Source of the DNA: JBNKFQ01 sp050289385
GTDB lineage: Bacteria > Pseudomonadota > Gammaproteobacteria > Pseudomonadales > Porticoccaceae
Direction: 5' to 3'
DNA length: 6,822 nt
Assembly: GCA_050289385.1 (NCBI GenBank)
Contig: JBNKFQ010000130.1
Span: 1 to 6,822 of the forward strand
How positions within the stretch are numbered: position 1 is the first letter of the stretch; every line of letters starts with the position of its first letter. Positions 5,109-6,822 of the stretch are shown piece by piece. The notes under the pieces are model-generated. The model had not been told where the DNA came from. It worked only from the letters and a program-made list of their open reading frames with translations, and searched no databases. The position numbers and the translations under genes were made by a program.

Positions 5109-5708
5109 TTGATTGGACGCGTTGAGGGGATTCTTCTTGAAAAACAGGCACCGGATTTGCTGCTCGATGTTCAGGGAGTCGGTTATGAAGTGCAGGCATC
5201 ACTGACAACATTCTTTGCCTTGCCGGCCGTTGGTGAAAAAGTCACCCTTCATACTCACTTTGTGGTGCGCGAGGATGCCCAGTTGCTGTACGGTTTTGCC
5301 GATATAACTGAGCGTCAACTGTTTCGCACATTGATCAAGGTAAATGGCGTGGGCCCCAAAATGGCATTGGCCATATTGTCGGGGATGACGCCGGATCAAT
5401 TTGTGCACTGTGTAAAGGGAGATGACGTCAGGGCATTGGTAAAATTGCCGGGAGTTGGTAAAAAGACCGCCGAGCGCCTGATTATTGAAATGCGCGACCG
5501 TATACAGGGGTGGGATGCTGAGTCTGTGGAGGGCGTGCCGGCAATGCCCTCTGGCCCATCGGTCACTCGGGAAGCAGAAAGCGCACTGGTTGCTCTGGGT
5601 TACAAACCACAGGAAGCTGCCAGAATGGTTGGCGCAGCCTATGTGCCGGAGGAAAACCAGGGTTGCGAGACCCTTATCCGTCTTGCCCTGCAAAGTCTGG
5701 TAAAGTGA
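5109..5708 (+). CDS. ruvA: Holliday junction branch migration protein RuvA
   Basis: RuvA binds the four-way junction as a tetramer and loads RuvB. The 199 residues compare with 203 in E. coli. Translation probably begins at TTG 5109: the next residues I-G-R-V match the near-universal M-I-G-R start. Domain I (1 to about 64) holds the L-D-V-Q-G-V-G-Y-E-V core and the acidic pin E55-D56 in V-R-E-D-A-Q-L-L-Y-G-F. Domain II holds two helix-hairpin-helix motifs, V-N-G-V-G-P-K (78-84) and L-P-G-V-G-K-K (113-119). After a short linker, domain III (about 153-199) with A-L-V-A-L-G-Y-K-P-Q-E-A contacts RuvB. The gap to ruvB is 211 nt and filled by a repeat element. In E. coli the two genes are nearly adjacent. 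Confidence 0.97.
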   Translation: MIGRVEGILLEKQAPDLLLDVQGVGYEVQASLTTFFALPAVGEKVTLHTHFVVREDAQLLYGFADITERQLFRTLIKVNGVGPKMALAILSGMTPDQFVHCVKGDDVRALVKLPGVGKKTAERLIIEMRDRIQGWDAESVEGVPAMPSGPSVTREAESALVALGYKPQEAARMVGAAYVPEENQGCETLIRLALQSLVK

Positions 5709-5748
5709 TGAGTTGGCTGTTTCTGATATATAAGGGGTGTGGCAAAAT

Positions 5749-5907
5749 GTTCGACGCTGGATGTTGGACGGTTGATGCAAAACCATATTATCCAGCACAG
5801 GGGCATTGTTGGCAGCTGAACTTTCCAGTAATCGATACTCCGAAGTTTTCTATCGCAGCGGCCTTTGCCGGGACCGCTCATCGAACGTCGAACGTCGAAC
5901 GTCGAAC
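5749..5907. repeat. heptamer-bounded intergenic element 2 (ruvA/ruvB)
   Basis: The left arm, 5749-5776, has four degenerate 7-bp units: GTTCGAC, GCTGGAT, GTTGGAC, GGTTGAT. The right arm, 5880-5907, has ATCGAAC and three exact GTCGAAC units, which are the same heptamer in inverted orientation. Over 28 bp the arms match at 22 positions. The core of about 103 bp has no gene but can form a small stem near its right end (AGCGG 5857-5861 with CCGCT 5874-5878). The organisation parallels element 1, with a diverged heptamer. The right arm ends directly against the ruvB Shine-Dalgarno. Confidence 0.8.
5764..5791 (+). promoter_or_regulatory. candidate promoter inside element 2, driving ruvB
   Basis: TTGGAC (5764-5769), part of a left-arm heptamer, is followed by a 16-bp spacer and TATTAT (5786-5791), which matches the -10 consensus at five of six positions. 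It would give ruvB a leader of about 120 nt. The -35 is only half-matching, so this is a weak prediction by eye. Confidence 0.25.
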
Positions 5908-5911
5908 GGAA
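5908..5911 (+). promoter_or_regulatory. ruvB Shine-Dalgarno abutting the repeat array
   Basis: GGAA lies 8 nt upstream of the ATG at 5920 and starts at the base after the last GTCGAAC heptamer. Confidence 0.55.
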
Positions 5912-5919
5912 AACACCAA

Positions 5920-6822
5920 ATGATCGAGAAAGATCAATTGATAGCGGGAGATCGTCTGGTCTCCCCCCAGCTCAGCCCCAGCGAGGCTCGCATTGACCGC
6001 GCCATTCGCCCTCTTGCGCTCAGTGAGTATGTCGGTCAGGCTGCAGTGCGAGAACAAATGGATATCTTTATCAGCGCCGCTCGCCAGCGCCAGGAACCCC
6101 TGGATCACACCCTGGTATTTGGCCCGCCGGGCCTGGGCAAAACCACGCTCGCCAATATTATTGCCAACGAAATGCAAGTCGACTTGAAAACCACATCCGG
6201 CCCGGTGTTGGAAAAAGCCGGCGATCTGGCGGCATTAATGACCAACCTCGAATCCGGTGATGTGCTTTTTATCGATGAAATCCATCGCTTGAGCCCGGTG
6301 ATCGAAGAGATTCTCTATCCGGCGATGGAAGATTATCAGCTCGATATTATTATTGGCGAAGGGCCGGCTGCGCGCTCGATCAAGCTCGATTTGCCTCCGT
6401 TTACCCTGGTGGGTGCCACAACCCGCGCCGGGCTGCTCACATCGCCGTTGCGTGATCGATTTGGCATTGTGCAGCGCCTGGAGTTTTATTCGGTGGAGGA
6501 TCTTGCCTCAATCGTATCGCGCTCAGCCGGAATTCTGGAGGTTGCAATAGAGCCAAAAGGCGCAGGTGAAATTGCGCGTCGGGCACGGGGCACCCCTCGC
6601 ATTGCCAACCGTCTGCTGCGCAGGGTGAGAGATTTCGCCGAAGTCAAGGCAAATGGCACTATAACCGCCAGCCTCGCAGATCAGGCACTGAACATGCTCA
6701 ATGTGGACCAGTCCGGCTTTGACCATATGGATCGCCGCCTGTTGCTCACCATGATTGAAAAATTTGACGGTGGTCCGGTTGGCGTAGACAGCCTTGCCGC
6801 CGCCATTAGCGAAGAACGCGAC
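5920..6822 (+). CDS. ruvB: Holliday junction branch migration ATPase RuvB (3' end outside window)
   Basis: The hexameric AAA+ motor that pumps DNA through the RuvA-bound junction. The frame is open for 301 codons to the window edge. The family is about 335-350 residues, so roughly the last 35-45 residues, the end of the winged-helix DNA-binding domain, are missing. The start M-I-E-K-D-R/Q-L-I matches the E. coli form, with GGAA 8 nt upstream. Visible motifs are Walker A G-P-P-G-L-G-K-T (68-75), Walker B L-F-I-D119-E120-I-H, sensor 1 G-A-T-T-R-A-G (165-171), the arginine-finger segment S-P-L-R-D-R-F-G (about 175-182) and sensor 2 R-G-T-P-R (223-227). The helical lid R-L-L-R-R-V-R-D-F-A and the winged-helix start (D-R-R-L-L-L-T-M-I-E-K-F) follow. 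No frameshift or missing catalytic residue is seen. Confidence 0.97.
   Translation, partial: MIEKDQLIAGDRLVSPQLSPSEARIDRAIRPLALSEYVGQAAVREQMDIFISAARQRQEPLDHTLVFGPPGLGKTTLANIIANEMQVDLKTTSGPVLEKAGDLAALMTNLESGDVLFIDEIHRLSPVIEEILYPAMEDYQLDIIIGEGPAARSIKLDLPPFTLVGATTRAGLLTSPLRDRFGIVQRLEFYSVEDLASIVSRSAGILEVAIEPKGAGEIARRARGTPRIANRLLRRVRDFAEVKANGTITASLADQALNMLNVDQSGFDHMDRRLLLTMIEKFDGGPVGVDSLAAAISEERD

Noticed and set aside
5663..5923. Reading frame across the ruvA end and element 2, ending in S-N-V-E-R-R-T-like residues
   Set aside because: The tail is a translation of the GTCGAAC array, whose 21-nt frame period makes it open. The frame starts inside ruvA with no ribosome site and is not a gene.

Overview
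The window reads as a chromosomal segment of a gammaproteobacterium. The evidence is the run aspS, yebC, ruvC, ruvA, ruvB on the + strand, with protein sequences very close in length and motif to those of E. coli and Pseudomonas. Moderate base composition, an H1-like lysine-rich HU protein and heptamer-bounded intergenic repeats suggest a marine or environmental lineage outside the Enterobacterales. A Cellvibrionales-like or Oceanospirillales-like origin is inference only.

Layout. (1) Positions 57-254 (+) encode a small cysteine-motif protein of the DUF1289 family. It converges on a basic HU-family nucleoid protein at 350-811 (-), with a perfect 12-bp hairpin terminator between them that can work in both directions. 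(2) Positions 812-1281 carry no convincing gene. This stretch holds the HU promoter and leader, with an 8-bp inverted repeat, and the aspS promoter with a consensus TATAAT. (3) Positions 1282-6822 (+) hold aspS, yebC, a 111-residue protein of unknown function with an acidic tail, ruvC, ruvA and ruvB. ruvB runs off the right edge after 301 codons.

How the genes work together. RuvA and RuvB form the Holliday-junction branch-migration motor and RuvC is the resolvase, so the right half is a complete recombination-repair module apart from the ruvB end. AspRS and YebC both serve translation. AspRS carries the histidine (H30) associated with the non-discriminating enzyme of Pseudomonas, which suggests Asn-tRNA is made by transamidation. 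No intrinsic terminator is visible between aspS and ruvB, so cotranscription from the aspS promoter is plausible.

The most unusual content is two intergenic elements, one between aspS and yebC (3046-3179) and one between ruvA and ruvB (5749-5907). Each is bounded by tandem 7-bp repeats in inverted orientation (GTCNGAC type in the first, GTTCGAC type in the second) around a unique core of about 86-103 bp. Their right arms end immediately before, or 8 nt before, the Shine-Dalgarno sequence of the next gene. The left arm of the first supplies the last residues and stop codon of aspS. They look like miniature non-coding mobile or repeat elements that have entered a housekeeping operon.
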